A stretch of 64,000 nt of DNA from Sphingobacteriaceae bacterium (GCA_016705695.1 JADJLA010000003.1:124001-188000), one strand, 5' to 3'; positions 1-9,905 are shown, numbered from the stretch's first letter. Made by a program: numbers and translations. The notes: generated by a model from the sequence alone, not told the origin.

Positions 1-97
1 GAGCAATGATCACGGGAATTGAACCAATCACATCAATTACCGCAAAAAGCACCATGGTTACCTTTAAGATCTCAACAATGTCAAATTGCAAATTCAT
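1..97 (-). CDS. MarC family integral membrane protein (N-terminal fragment)
   Basis: The minus strand opens with an ATG at 97 and reads 32 codons to the window edge, so only the N-terminus is visible. The translation begins MNLQFDIVEILKVTMVLFAV and continues with an IDVIGSIPVII stretch. A short amphipathic start followed by a hydrophobic helix with an acidic residue and GSIP is the typical opening of MarC/UPF0056 inner-membrane proteins, whose function is unsettled despite the name (multiple antibiotic resistance C). It is transcribed divergently from the VWA gene, with about 115 bases between them. The family call rests on this fragment alone. Confidence 0.6.
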   Translation of the reverse strand, partial: MNLQFDIVEILKVTMVLFAVIDVIGSIPVIIA

Positions 98-213
98 GAG
101 GTAAAACTACTTAAAATAAGGAATTAATAAACCCCAAGTTATTAAGTTTGTATCGTTAAAAGTTTTGTTCGTTATAAGTTCGCTGTGTGCTTTGCTTCTT
201 TAATTTTAGCTGA

Positions 214-1575
214 TTGAATAGAGTGATTAAATATCTGCTAGTTTTTTGTTTTTCAGTGTTCTTAAACAGAGCCCAAACTACAACGCGTGTACTATTTGTT
301 TTCGACGCTAGCAATAGCATGGTTGGAAAACATGGAGATATCCAGCGCATGGAAGGGGCCAAACAAATGTTCAACAAATTCATTGACAGTTTAAGTAAAT
401 TAAAGAATTATCAATTTGCTTTGCGTATGTATGGTCATACTGTAAAATATCCTCCCGGTGACTGCAATGATAGTAAACTGGTTGTTCCGTTTAATATGAA
501 AAATGGTCTTGAAATAATAAAACAAAAAGTAAATGAAGCCAAACCAACCGGCATTACCCCTATTGAACATTCATTAACCGAATCGGCCAATGATTTTCCG
601 GATAAGAAAGCTAGGAATATGATCATTTTAATTACCGACGGTATTGAAGAGTGCGGGGGCGATCCATGCGCAGCGCGACAAAAACTTTACGAAAAGGGAA
701 TTATTTTTAAACCCGTGATCATAGGAATTGGTTTAACTATTGAACAAATAAAAACATTTGAGTGTGTGGGAACGTATTTTGATTTTGATGATCCGGATAT
801 TTACACGGACGTAACTGAATTAATAAAAACGCAAAAGAAAAAAAAGACATCGGCCCAGGTGAATATATTGGATAGCAAGAATAAACCAACAGAAACCAAT
901 GTGAACATGACCTTTTACGATGTGAATAGAAAAAAGTATAAGTACAATTATATTCACACCTTAAATAAGTTCGGAAATCCTGATACATTGTATATCGACG
1001 ATTTTCCAACATACAAAGTTATTGTACATACTATTCCTCCAAAAGAAAGCGAAGAAGTAAAACTTACCGAAGGAAAGCACACCACTATTCCTGTAATAGC
1101 TCCGCAAGGCGCCATGGTAGTATCGCGACCAAACGGCGTGTATAATTTCAACGAAAAAGTAAAATACATTGTGCGGAATGTCAACGAAAAACCAACCTTG
1201 CATGTTCAGTCCATAAGCACATACGAGCAATACATCATCGGCACCTACGACCTGGAGATATTAACTTTGCCACGAACCTTTATGTCGGGTATAAAAATTG
1301 AGCAATCAAAACTTAACGAGATCGTTTTGCCGAGCGCAGGAATGTTGCAGGTAAAAGCTATTGAAGCAGGCGATGGTTGTATATTGATGAAGAAAAATGG
1401 TAAAATGGAACGTGTTACAAACTTAACATCTTCAACAAACCAAACTTTTTATATGCAACCAGGAAATTACGTGATCGAATGGCGCTCAAAATCACTCAAA
1501 GGAAGCATTTATACCATCGAAAAAAAGTTCAGTATTACCAGCGATCAATCTACCTTGGTAGAATTGTATAAATAG
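214..1575 (+). CDS. Secreted von Willebrand factor type A (VWA) domain protein
   Basis: A 453-residue protein with a signal peptide (about residues 1-20, ending near NRAQ). A VWA domain covers about residues 25-210. The metal-ion-dependent adhesion site is visible: DASNS at 31-35, a Thr in GITP near 115, and TDG at 141-143, followed by a Cys pair in EECGGDPC. Such domains bind a divalent cation and mediate protein-protein contacts. The C-terminal half (about 215-453) looks like beta-rich, PEGA/Ig-like segments without recognisable motifs. I see no T9SS sorting domain, so it may be periplasmic. The start is TTG at 214; an in-frame GTG at 223 is the alternative. It stands alone ahead of secDF. 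Confidence 0.8.
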   Translation: MNRVIKYLLVFCFSVFLNRAQTTTRVLFVFDASNSMVGKHGDIQRMEGAKQMFNKFIDSLSKLKNYQFALRMYGHTVKYPPGDCNDSKLVVPFNMKNGLEIIKQKVNEAKPTGITPIEHSLTESANDFPDKKARNMIILITDGIEECGGDPCAARQKLYEKGIIFKPVIIGIGLTIEQIKTFECVGTYFDFDDPDIYTDVTELIKTQKKKKTSAQVNILDSKNKPTETNVNMTFYDVNRKKYKYNYIHTLNKFGNPDTLYIDDFPTYKVIVHTIPPKESEEVKLTEGKHTTIPVIAPQGAMVVSRPNGVYNFNEKVKYIVRNVNEKPTLHVQSISTYEQYIIGTYDLEILTLPRTFMSGIKIEQSKLNEIVLPSAGMLQVKAIEAGDGCILMKKNGKMERVTNLTSSTNQTFYMQPGNYVIEWRSKSLKGSIYTIEKKFSITSDQSTLVELYK

Positions 1576-1635
1576 ACCCAAAACCACCTCCTTTTTAACA
1601 TTTAACTATTTGATTATCAAATTTTTAATCTATTA

Positions 1636-1666
1636 TTGGGAATTAGGGTCCAATATCTTATATTTG
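1636..1666 (+). promoter_or_regulatory. Promoter of secDF
   Basis: A TTG at 1636-1638 lies 20 bases before TATATTTG at 1659-1666, matching the Bacteroidota sigma-70 pattern (TTTG / TAnnTTTG). It sits about 37 bases before the secDF start. Confidence 0.6.
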
Positions 1667-1702
1667 CACCCTTAATTAAAAAAGTATTTAGAATCAATTT
1701 TT

Positions 1703-4700
1703 ATGCAAAACAAAGGAGCTATAAAAGTATTTGCCCTGTTACTTACACTGGCATGTATTTTTTATTTATCGTTTACATGGATTACGCGTAGCGTAGAAAC
1801 AGAAGCTGTTGAATATGCCGAAGGCATTGTTAATGGCCAGAAGTACAAAAGCCTAGCCAAGGAAGTTGCGAATGGCAACACTTCAAAAGAACAAAGTATT
1901 TTAGATTCTATCAAAGGTAGAATTGCCGATAGATATCTTGATTCGATGAAGAAAGAGGTTGTGTATAATCTCTTCATCGCAGAATATACCTACGAAGAAT
2001 GTAAAAAGAATGAGTTGAACTTAGGTTTGGACTTACGTGGTGGTATGAACGTAACCCTTGAGGTTTCGATGATCGATATCGTGCGCGGACTTTCAAACGG
2101 AAGCACGGATGTGATGTTCAATAAATCACTGGATGAAACGCAAAAGAATTTAGGCGTAAATAATAATGATGATTTTATTACTGCATTTGAAAAAACCTAT
2201 AAGAAAAACGCTCCTACCGCAAAACTAGGACCAATTTTCCAAACTGTTGAGAACAAAAGCGAGATCTCTTATAATTCAAGCAACGAAGAAGTAATTGCAT
2301 ACATTAGAAAGAAAGCCGGCGAGTCGGTTAGTAATGCAGAGAAAACTTTCCGCAGTCGTATCGACCGTTTTGGTGTAACACAACCAAACATTCAAAAATT
2401 AGAAGCAAGCGGACGTATACTTGTTGAATTACCGGGTGTAAAAGATAAGCAACGAGTGCGTGAACTTTTACAAGGAACGGCGAACCTAGAGTTCTGGGAA
2501 ACTTATGAGAACGGAGAAATTGCATCCTTGATGGATAAAGCAAACTTTGCTATCCGTCAAACTTTATTTCCTGAAACAATTGTTGCGATAAGAGATACAA
2601 CAGCTGCAAAAGATTCTACATCGGTTGATGTAAAAGCAGACTCATTAGGAACAAAAGATTCGGCAGCGCTTGCTGCTTCAAAAACGCCTTCGGTAAATCC
2701 GCAGGATACGGCGTTGAAGAATTTCTTAAAGAGAATGCCACTTTATTCAAACTATTCACCTCTTCGTCCACTAATAGAGTACGACGAAAAAGGTCAACCA
2801 AAAAAATATGCTGATGGTCCTGCTGTTGGTCGTTCGTACTCAAAAGATGATACCGCAAAAGTTAATCAGTACTTAGGAATTCTTAAAACCAAGAATATCT
2901 TCCCATCGAAAGTAAAATTCATGTGGAGTTCAAAAGCCATTGAACAAAAAGATGAAAATGGAAAAGTAGTTACAACCTACTATGAATTGTATGTAATCAA
3001 ACAAACAGATGCAAAAGGTAAAGCTGCTTTAAGTGGAGATATCATTACAAGTGCTAAAAAAGATTACGATCAACGCAGTGGTGGTGTTCCTTTAATTAGC
3101 ATGAGCATGAATGCTGATGCTGCTGATAAGTGGAAACGGATAACCGGTGCCAACAAAGGAAAATGTGTTGCCATTGTAATGGACAACATGGTGTTCTCAT
3201 CTCCGCGAGTTAATCAAGAGATCAGTGGTGGTTCATCGCAAATTACCGGAAACTTTACGGATTCGGAAGCAGATGCATTGGCCGCTATTTTAAGTGCGGG
3301 TAAATTACCTGCTCCGGCGCGTATTGTTGAAGAGAATATTGTTGGGCCAACTTTAGGTCAAGAGGCGATCGACTCAGGTTTAATGAGTTTTGGAATAGCT
3401 TTAATGGTGATCTTATTATTTATGGCAACGTACTATAGCAAATCAGGCTTGGTTGCCAATGTTGCCCTTATATTTAATATGTTCTTTGTGATGGGAGTTC
3501 TTACATCGCTCGGAGCCGTGTTAACGTTACCGGGTATTGCAGGTATCGTATTAACCATTGGTTTGGCGGTGGATGCTAACATTTTGATCTTCGAACGTGT
3601 GCGTGAAGAATTAGCCTTAGGTAAAGGAACACCAATTGCCATCAAAGAAGGTTTCAAACATGCCATGAGTTCTATCATCGACTCTAACGTAACGCTTTTA
3701 TTATTAGGTATCATTCTTTACGCATTTGGTAGTGGTCCGGTTCAAGGTTTCGCAACTACATTATGTGTTGGTATTATTGCCTCTTTATTCTCTGCTATTT
3801 TAATTACACGGGTTATTTTCGAATGGATGTTGGAGCGCAAAATGGAAATTCCATTTGATACTAAAGCAACTCGTAATGCATTTAAAAATATCTCTATCGA
3901 CTTCGTTGGAAAACGTAAGATCTATTACGCTATTTCATCACTGATCATTGTTGCAGGTGTGGTAATGTATTTCAAACATGGTGGATTGAACCTAGGCGTT
4001 GACTTCAAAGGAGGTCGTACGTATCAAGTGCGTTTTGAAAAAGACATGAATACAGAAGATATTAAGGCGGCTTTATCTGCACCATTTGAAGGTTCACCGG
4101 AAGTAAAAACATTAGGAAGTGCTAATCAAGCCAAGATCACAACAACATATAAAGTTTCTGATAACAGCGCAACAGCAGATTCGGATGCAGAAGCTGCGTT
4201 AAATAAAGGATTATCTGCTTTAAATGCAAAGTATGAAGTAATGTCGCAACAAAAAGTTGGTCCTACTATTGCAACCGACATCGTTTACGGTGCTTATGGA
4301 GCGATCTTATTCTCGTGTTTAATGATGTTCGTTTACATTGTTATTCGTTTCCGTAAATGGCAATATGGTTTGGGTTCGGTTGTGGCTTTATTCCACGACG
4401 TTCTAATTGTATTATCATGTTATACTATTTTTGATGGTATCGTTCCTTTCTCTTTAGAGATCGGTCAGGATTTCATCGCGGCAATCTTAACGGTAATGGG
4501 CTATACCATGACAGAAACTGTGGTTGTGTTCGACAGGATCCGTGAGCGCTTAGCCGACAGCGGAAAATCAGATGTATTTGGCGAAGAGCGTAACAAATTG
4601 ATTAACTACGCTTTAAATAGTACATTAAGTCGTACCATCTTAACATCGTTAACTGTATTCTTCGTACTATTAGTGATCTTCATATTTGGTGGTGATAGTA

Positions 4701-4804
4701 TCCGTGGATTTATCTTCGCCTTATTGATCGGTCGTATCATTGGTACTTACTCTTCATTATGTATCTCAACTCCTATAGTTGTTGATTTTGAAAAGAAGAA
4801 GTAA
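1703..4804 (+). CDS. secDF: Protein translocase subunit SecDF (fused SecD-SecF)
   Basis: A 1033-residue inner-membrane RND-type protein that uses the proton gradient to help SecYEG pull proteins into the periplasm. The SecD part comes first: a TM at about 9-29, the LGLDLRGGMNVTLEV motif near 107, the P1 domain, then a six-TM bundle including VLTIGLAVDANILIFERVRE. The SecF part follows from about 740 with LGVDFKGGRTY and a second bundle with VMGYTMTETVVVFDRIRERL. Fusion into one chain is normal in Bacteroidota. A Ser/Thr/Ala/Asp-rich insert at about residues 300-345 lies in the periplasmic region. It supports export of the many Sec-dependent T9SS cargo here. Own promoter and terminator, so monocistronic. 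Confidence 0.97.
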   Translation: MQNKGAIKVFALLLTLACIFYLSFTWITRSVETEAVEYAEGIVNGQKYKSLAKEVANGNTSKEQSILDSIKGRIADRYLDSMKKEVVYNLFIAEYTYEECKKNELNLGLDLRGGMNVTLEVSMIDIVRGLSNGSTDVMFNKSLDETQKNLGVNNNDDFITAFEKTYKKNAPTAKLGPIFQTVENKSEISYNSSNEEVIAYIRKKAGESVSNAEKTFRSRIDRFGVTQPNIQKLEASGRILVELPGVKDKQRVRELLQGTANLEFWETYENGEIASLMDKANFAIRQTLFPETIVAIRDTTAAKDSTSVDVKADSLGTKDSAALAASKTPSVNPQDTALKNFLKRMPLYSNYSPLRPLIEYDEKGQPKKYADGPAVGRSYSKDDTAKVNQYLGILKTKNIFPSKVKFMWSSKAIEQKDENGKVVTTYYELYVIKQTDAKGKAALSGDIITSAKKDYDQRSGGVPLISMSMNADAADKWKRITGANKGKCVAIVMDNMVFSSPRVNQEISGGSSQITGNFTDSEADALAAILSAGKLPAPARIVEENIVGPTLGQEAIDSGLMSFGIALMVILLFMATYYSKSGLVANVALIFNMFFVMGVLTSLGAVLTLPGIAGIVLTIGLAVDANILIFERVREELALGKGTPIAIKEGFKHAMSSIIDSNVTLLLLGIILYAFGSGPVQGFATTLCVGIIASLFSAILITRVIFEWMLERKMEIPFDTKATRNAFKNISIDFVGKRKIYYAISSLIIVAGVVMYFKHGGLNLGVDFKGGRTYQVRFEKDMNTEDIKAALSAPFEGSPEVKTLGSANQAKITTTYKVSDNSATADSDAEAALNKGLSALNAKYEVMSQQKVGPTIATDIVYGAYGAILFSCLMMFVYIVIRFRKWQYGLGSVVALFHDVLIVLSCYTIFDGIVPFSLEIGQDFIAAILTVMGYTMTETVVVFDRIRERLADSGKSDVFGEERNKLINYALNSTLSRTILTSLTVFFVLLVIFIFGGDSIRGFIFALLIGRIIGTYSSLCISTPIVVDFEKKK

Positions 4805-4827
4805 ATAATAATTACAATTTTAAAAAG

Positions 4828-4854
4828 ACCCGTTCCAAAAGAGCGGGTTTTTTT
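4828..4854 (+). terminator. Rho-independent terminator after secDF
   Basis: An 8-bp stem (ACCCGTTC / GAGCGGGT, one G-T pair) with a CAAAA loop is followed by a run of T. Confidence 0.9.
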
Positions 4855-4902
4855 GTTATCAAAAAATGACGTATCTTAGTTATAGAACAAAAACAAGATC
4901 GT

Positions 4903-5985
4903 ATGAAAAAATTAAGTCTGCTTTCAATCCTTTTTCTTAGCGCTAAACTTTTGGCACAATTGCCACCGGCTGCTCAGGCTTTGTATAATGAATTTGCCTC
5001 CATTCCGAGTCAGTCGGCGCAAGTGTGCATTAACGCCGGCGCAACAGCTTCGGCAACTGCCGATGGAAAGACATTTTACATGAAATGGTTTCCCTCTGGT
5101 GCAACACCAAGTTTAACGCCCTTGATGGTTGGTTTGCACGGTTCTGGCGGGAATGCATTTTTAATGATGGCAAAACATTTACAATCTGCCCAGTCGCAAA
5201 GTGTGGGGATGATCTGTTTGCAATGGTATTTAGGTTCAAGTTCCTCTGCCCCCAATGATTATTTTGGCGACACAACCTTGTATACATATATAGATACGGC
5301 ACTCAAGCGAATAAAATACCCCAAGAATAAAGCTTTATATCATGGATTCAGTAGAGGGTCAGCGAGATCATATGCTATACAATTTCTGGATGTTTATCCG
5401 GGTGTTGGTAAAAATTATTTCTGTACTATCATGTCAAATGCAGGCAAACCCGATTCGGCCTATCCTTTCTTTCAAGCCGTTAATTCACCTACCAACACAA
5501 ATCACTCATTTTGTAAAGGAAAAAAATGGGCAATGTTCTGCGGAGGACTGGATCCAAATCCGGGTCGTGATGGTTGTCCGGGAATGAATTCCGCGAAAAC
5601 AAATTGGGTACAAGCCAATGGTGGATCAGTAGGACTTTTTATTCAGGATCCAAATTTAGCACATACTGGATTTGTAGATACACCAACTTATATTGATTCA
5701 CTTTTTAAATTCTATAAGCCATGTTTTCAAAGTGGTGTTCAAGGATTGAATGAAAATCATAGCGAACACGAATTCAAGATCTTCCCAAATCCTGTTCAGG
5801 ATCATCTTAATTTAAGTACTAAAAACTTGAAGGGAGAAACACTAACCATTTATGATTGCTTAGGAGTGTTAAGAAAGCAAATAAAAATAGAGGGTGCCGA
5901 AACAACAATAGATGTTTCTGAATTTCAAAAAGGAATTTATTTCATTGAATTAGGTAGGAGCAGAGCTAAATTTGTGCGTGATTAG
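4903..5985 (+). CDS. Secreted esterase-like alpha/beta hydrolase with T9SS type A sorting domain
   Basis: A 360-residue protein with a signal peptide (1-19, ending LLAQ). The middle resembles LpqC/polyhydroxybutyrate-depolymerase-type alpha/beta hydrolases: an oxyanion-type GLHGSGG near 78, the nucleophile elbow GFSRGS with Ser150, an Asp in GGLDPNPGRDG around 214-223, and a candidate catalytic His254 in LAHTGF. Six cysteines in the core suggest disulfides. Residues 290-360 form the T9SS type A domain (FKIFPNPVQD, a middle strand, and GIYFIEL near the end), which directs outer-membrane passage and surface attachment or release. The substrate is not predictable from sequence; feruloyl- or acetyl-esterase roles are possible. 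Confidence 0.75.
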   Translation: MKKLSLLSILFLSAKLLAQLPPAAQALYNEFASIPSQSAQVCINAGATASATADGKTFYMKWFPSGATPSLTPLMVGLHGSGGNAFLMMAKHLQSAQSQSVGMICLQWYLGSSSSAPNDYFGDTTLYTYIDTALKRIKYPKNKALYHGFSRGSARSYAIQFLDVYPGVGKNYFCTIMSNAGKPDSAYPFFQAVNSPTNTNHSFCKGKKWAMFCGGLDPNPGRDGCPGMNSAKTNWVQANGGSVGLFIQDPNLAHTGFVDTPTYIDSLFKFYKPCFQSGVQGLNENHSEHEFKIFPNPVQDHLNLSTKNLKGETLTIYDCLGVLRKQIKIEGAETTIDVSEFQKGIYFIELGRSRAKFVRD

Positions 5986-5994
5986 ATCTGGAAT

Positions 5995-8073
5995 TTAGAT
6001 CCTGATTCCAACTATACAAACGTCATCCACTTGTTGTAAGCTGCCTTTCCACTCTTCAAGTTTTGTATTTAATACGTTTTGTTGCTCATCCATGTTTAGT
6101 CCTGCAATGGAGGTTAAAATGCCTTTGAGGGTTTTCTTCATGAGTTTTTTGCCATTCTTTCCGCCAAATTGATCTGCATAGCCATCTGAAAATAAATAGA
6201 GCATGGTGCCTTTTTTGGGTTGTTCTATTGTTTGACTAAAGCCGCCGGTATTTTGAAAACCAATTGAATTTTTGTTTGGACTTAATTCTTTGAGTTGTCC
6301 TTCTTGATTTACGATCCATAATGGATTATTAGCCCCGGCGTATTTAAGTTCGGAATTTTTTGTATTGTAGGCACACATGGCCACATCCATGCCATCGTTC
6401 ACTTTAGCGGTGTCTTGTTTATTCAATTTCTCATTTAAAGAGATGTTAAGATAATTGAGTATATCGGAGGGGTCCTTTAACTGTTTCTCATAAATGGCTT
6501 GCTGGATAAGATTATGTGCCATGATGCTCATAAAAGCACCAGGAACACCGTGACCTGTGCAATCCACAACCGCAAAGAAAATAGTGTCCTCGAGTTTTTC
6601 CATCCAATAAAAATCCCCGCTCACAATATCCTTTGGTTTAAATAAAACAAACGAATCTTGAAAACAGTGATGAATTAACTGTGTGGTTGGTAAAATGGCG
6701 TCTTGTAATCGTTTTGCATATTTGATACTGTCGGTGATATCTTTGTTCTTTTCCTCGATCACTTCATTTTTGGATTCGAGCTCTAGATTGATCTTTTCTT
6801 TTTGCTTGTAATTCTTGATACTAAAGAATAGCAGTATAAGCACAATAATAAAACCTCCGCAGAAAAAATAAATAAGCTGTTGTTGATCCTTAGTTTTCAC
6901 GGCTTGGATCATTTCTTTTCTTAGCACTTCCTCTTTTTCAAGCTCCTGTTGTTTTTCGAATTTGTATTTAAGTTCGGTCTCAGTGAGTTGTTTGGTGTTG
7001 TTTTGATTATAGAGTGAATCGTAATAGATCTTGTGATTCTTGTGTGCTTCAAACGCCTCTTTATAATTTTTATTCAAAGCATAGATGTCGGCAAGATCCT
7101 TGTATAAGGTACCAAGGTAATCAACAGCTCCAATTTCTTTTGCAATTTCCAAAGCTATATTAAGGTTGGTTATTGATTGCGCATATTGTTTTTTCTCTGC
7201 AAAAATGGCAGCAAAGCCTTCATGGCAATTAGCAATGGTTGTTTTGTCACCCCTTACTTTGGCAATGTTCAAAGCGACATTGTAATATTTTAAGGATGAA
7301 TCAAATTTTTTCAAGTAAATATAGATCCCGGCGATGTTTGAATAGTTTGTTAGCAAAGCGTCTTCTTTGCCCGCCTCCTTATTTACATTTAGTGATTTGA
7401 TCTGGTAAATAAGTGCAGTATCATATTTCTGTTGGTAATAATACACGTTACCAATATTATTAAGACAATTGGCGATCGATGTGTTTAGTTTTTTCTTAAT
7501 ACTTAGATCAAGCGCTTTGTTGTAATACTCAACTGCTTTTTTATAATCCTGTTGCACTCTAAAAACTCGGCCAACATTCATTAACGATAAAGCAATACCG
7601 GAACTGTCTTTTATTTTTTCGCGACCTTTTAACGATTTAAAATGGTATTCTAACGCTTTTTCAAAATTGCTCAACGCACTATAGCCATTCCCAATTAAAT
7701 TATAGCAATCATACATTCGTTTTTCATTACCTAATTCCTCAAATACTTTTAGTGCCTTTTCTCCATAAAGATTATTATTGTAGTAATTCGATTTATGTTG
7801 ATTATACAATCCAATGCTATAATAAGCAGAACCGACCCCTCTTTTAAATTTGATCTTCTCTGAAAGAACTAAAGCTTTGTTGGCGTAAAAGATCCCTGAA
7901 TCGGGAGTAATATTGGAAGCCTGGGCGCTTGCACTTAGATAAAGTTTAATTATACTGGTATCTTGTTTTGATTTTGGTATTTCAGACAATAAAGAATCAA
8001 GTTTCTGAGTTTGAGCCTTGATCAACGTTACAGAAACAAAAATAAGAAAACATAGTGTTGTTATTCTTTGCAT
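5995..8073 (-). CDS. TPR-repeat membrane protein with SpoIIE-type PP2C phosphatase domain
   Basis: A 692-residue signalling protein. A signal peptide (1-21) precedes a periplasmic array of about seven tetratricopeptide repeats (roughly 40-350), a charged coiled coil (355-395), one TM helix (about 400-418), a short coiled coil, and a cytoplasmic SpoIIE/PP2C-like Ser/Thr phosphatase domain (about 470-692). The phosphatase motifs SGDFYW (485-490), DCTGHGVPGAFMS (504-516), DGMDVA (561-566), FSDGYADQFGG (628-638) and a terminal DDVCIVGIRI carry the metal-binding acidic residues. This layout is common in Bacteroidota and couples an extracytoplasmic signal to dephosphorylation, typically in anti-sigma or anti-anti-sigma switches. 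No partner is adjacent. It faces the esterase gene convergently, 9 bases away. Confidence 0.88.
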   Translation of the reverse strand: MQRITTLCFLIFVSVTLIKAQTQKLDSLLSEIPKSKQDTSIIKLYLSASAQASNITPDSGIFYANKALVLSEKIKFKRGVGSAYYSIGLYNQHKSNYYNNNLYGEKALKVFEELGNEKRMYDCYNLIGNGYSALSNFEKALEYHFKSLKGREKIKDSSGIALSLMNVGRVFRVQQDYKKAVEYYNKALDLSIKKKLNTSIANCLNNIGNVYYYQQKYDTALIYQIKSLNVNKEAGKEDALLTNYSNIAGIYIYLKKFDSSLKYYNVALNIAKVRGDKTTIANCHEGFAAIFAEKKQYAQSITNLNIALEIAKEIGAVDYLGTLYKDLADIYALNKNYKEAFEAHKNHKIYYDSLYNQNNTKQLTETELKYKFEKQQELEKEEVLRKEMIQAVKTKDQQQLIYFFCGGFIIVLILLFFSIKNYKQKEKINLELESKNEVIEEKNKDITDSIKYAKRLQDAILPTTQLIHHCFQDSFVLFKPKDIVSGDFYWMEKLEDTIFFAVVDCTGHGVPGAFMSIMAHNLIQQAIYEKQLKDPSDILNYLNISLNEKLNKQDTAKVNDGMDVAMCAYNTKNSELKYAGANNPLWIVNQEGQLKELSPNKNSIGFQNTGGFSQTIEQPKKGTMLYLFSDGYADQFGGKNGKKLMKKTLKGILTSIAGLNMDEQQNVLNTKLEEWKGSLQQVDDVCIVGIRI

Positions 8074-8098
8074 CCTCTTTCGAATTTAATGGTAATGC

Positions 8099-9859
8099 TT
8101 ATTTAATAATTAGTTTCTGCGTTTTAGTTGTGGTATTTGTTTTAGCTTCTAAAAAATAAACACCCTTGGCATATTTATCTGCAAACAAGAAGACATTTTT
8201 ATCTCCTTGGTTTATTTCCCCATCGTAAATTACATCTACCAATTGCCCCATCATACTATATAAACTTACTTTTATAGCTTGTGTTTTGTTTGAACTTAAT
8301 GGAATACATGTAATAGCACTTGCAGGATTTGGATATGCCGCTTTAAATTCAAAGCCATTGTTTTCTTTCACAGAACTTGTTGGACACAGCACTATTTTAA
8401 ATGTATTTCTTCCCAATGGCGCTGTTATTGGGCGTTGCATAGTTTTACCACTGGTTGCAGATGCTTCAATATAATAGTAAATTGTTTTTCCTAAAGCTTG
8501 TTGAGGAATTGTACCTGTGTATTCATCGGTTAATGCATTGGTTAATGTCATAGGAACTTGATTAAATCCTAATAATGTATCAATGGTCCAATAAACTTTT
8601 GCAGTATTAATCCCAGTTCTGTGCATGATCTTTGCTTTTACACTATACGAAGGATCAAAGTCACATGAATTTTTTATTTGTTGGTGAGAGATTAATAACG
8701 GATCGTTTGTGTGCACTGCATGTGTGATACAATGAATAGCACCACTTTGCGAAATAAGTGTGCTTCCTGCTTCATCCACATCAATGGGAACTAATTTATA
8801 TCCGGGTAATGATGCTTTTAAAATGCGAATAGCAGTTGTATCGTATTGCTGATAATACGTAGGGAAAATATAGGTTTTATTTACAAAAACCCCATTGGTA
8901 TAAGTGCAATACCAGCCTCCCGATTGATTTGGCCATTTATTGTTCTTATCCTTTGGCATAGGAATTCGTATAACTTTATACGGCGTTCCATAAACCGAAT
9001 TATAAGTGGATTGAATGTATTGAAGATTGGCTTCTATTTGCGGACCATCAGCAATTCCTGCAGGATATTCTCCCCACAACAGTGTTTCTTCATCCAATAA
9101 TTTCATGTGCATATCAATATGATGAATACCATCATAAGGTAATGTTGGCATTTTTATATAACGGTTAATGCCCATAAATTTTTTCATGATGGTATCAATT
9201 TGTGCAACAGTTTTAGTAGTGTTCTCAGCAACTGTAAGTGTAGATGAGAAAGCGGTACCAAAACCATCACTCATATAATTTCCTCCGGTGTGCACAAGAT
9301 CCCAAGGTGGTGTTTTAGTTTCGTAAATTGGAAGTCCAAATGCAGCAGCAATGGCAGTTGGCGTTACATCATCCAAAGGGCGCGGACGATTATAGATCCA
9401 ATCAACTAAGATCAATGAATCCACGTAAGCGCCATAAACCGAATTGCCCGAATAATCGCGGGCCCAAATAGAATTGTATGGTATTTGAAGGAATTTAAGA
9501 TTTGTAAGAGGAACTAAATTGGTAGTAAGATTACTTTTTACATTATTAGAATCGGAACAAATAATTGTAACAATGGTTTCTAATTGCGCGGCTTTAATAA
9601 TGGCACGATGAATATTTGTATAACTGCCTGTCCATGTAATGTTCAAAGTTTGTATCTCTTCCCACTCAGCAGCATTACGAAGTTTAGTATAAGGTGGTGG
9701 CGTTACAATTAATGATTTATGCTTCGCATTGCGAATGGAATTTAGATATTCTTCCATTTTTTCCTTCTCACCCGGAGCAAAGTCCTTAGGAAGTTCTTCC
9801 TGCGCATTCATTTTAAAAACGAAACACAAGCTCACAAAAAGTAGTAAATGTTTTTTCAT
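8099..9859 (-). CDS. Secreted arginine-deiminase-family protein (PPAD/agmatine-deiminase type) with T9SS type A domain
   Basis: A 586-residue protein: signal peptide (1-19), a guanidino-group-modifying domain (about 25-395), an Ig-like region (about 400-495), then a T9SS type A domain (505-586, AAYPNPAS...GVYFLEA). Catalytic features of the peptidylarginine/agmatine deiminase family are present: IWARDYSG with Asp135, HHIDMHMK with His246/His247, Asn322 in YTNG, and Cys377 in SGAIHCITH. A YNRPRP stretch holds Arg158 and Arg160. The order of domains matches Porphyromonas gingivalis PPAD, which citrullinates C-terminal arginines. Free agmatine or arginine as substrate cannot be excluded. Signal peptide and sorting domain place it outside the cell. 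It is 25 bases from the TPR-phosphatase gene on the same strand. Confidence 0.85.
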   Translation of the reverse strand: MKKHLLLFVSLCFVFKMNAQEELPKDFAPGEKEKMEEYLNSIRNAKHKSLIVTPPPYTKLRNAAEWEEIQTLNITWTGSYTNIHRAIIKAAQLETIVTIICSDSNNVKSNLTTNLVPLTNLKFLQIPYNSIWARDYSGNSVYGAYVDSLILVDWIYNRPRPLDDVTPTAIAAAFGLPIYETKTPPWDLVHTGGNYMSDGFGTAFSSTLTVAENTTKTVAQIDTIMKKFMGINRYIKMPTLPYDGIHHIDMHMKLLDEETLLWGEYPAGIADGPQIEANLQYIQSTYNSVYGTPYKVIRIPMPKDKNNKWPNQSGGWYCTYTNGVFVNKTYIFPTYYQQYDTTAIRILKASLPGYKLVPIDVDEAGSTLISQSGAIHCITHAVHTNDPLLISHQQIKNSCDFDPSYSVKAKIMHRTGINTAKVYWTIDTLLGFNQVPMTLTNALTDEYTGTIPQQALGKTIYYYIEASATSGKTMQRPITAPLGRNTFKIVLCPTSSVKENNGFEFKAAYPNPASAITCIPLSSNKTQAIKVSLYSMMGQLVDVIYDGEINQGDKNVFLFADKYAKGVYFLEAKTNTTTKTQKLIIK

Positions 9860-9905
9860 TAAAATTTAGTCTATACCAAATTTAATCAAAAACTTCCAAT
9901 AATCC

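Noticed and set aside
3433..3714. Open frame antisense to secDF
   Set aside because: It is a frame shadow within a conserved membrane-protein gene.
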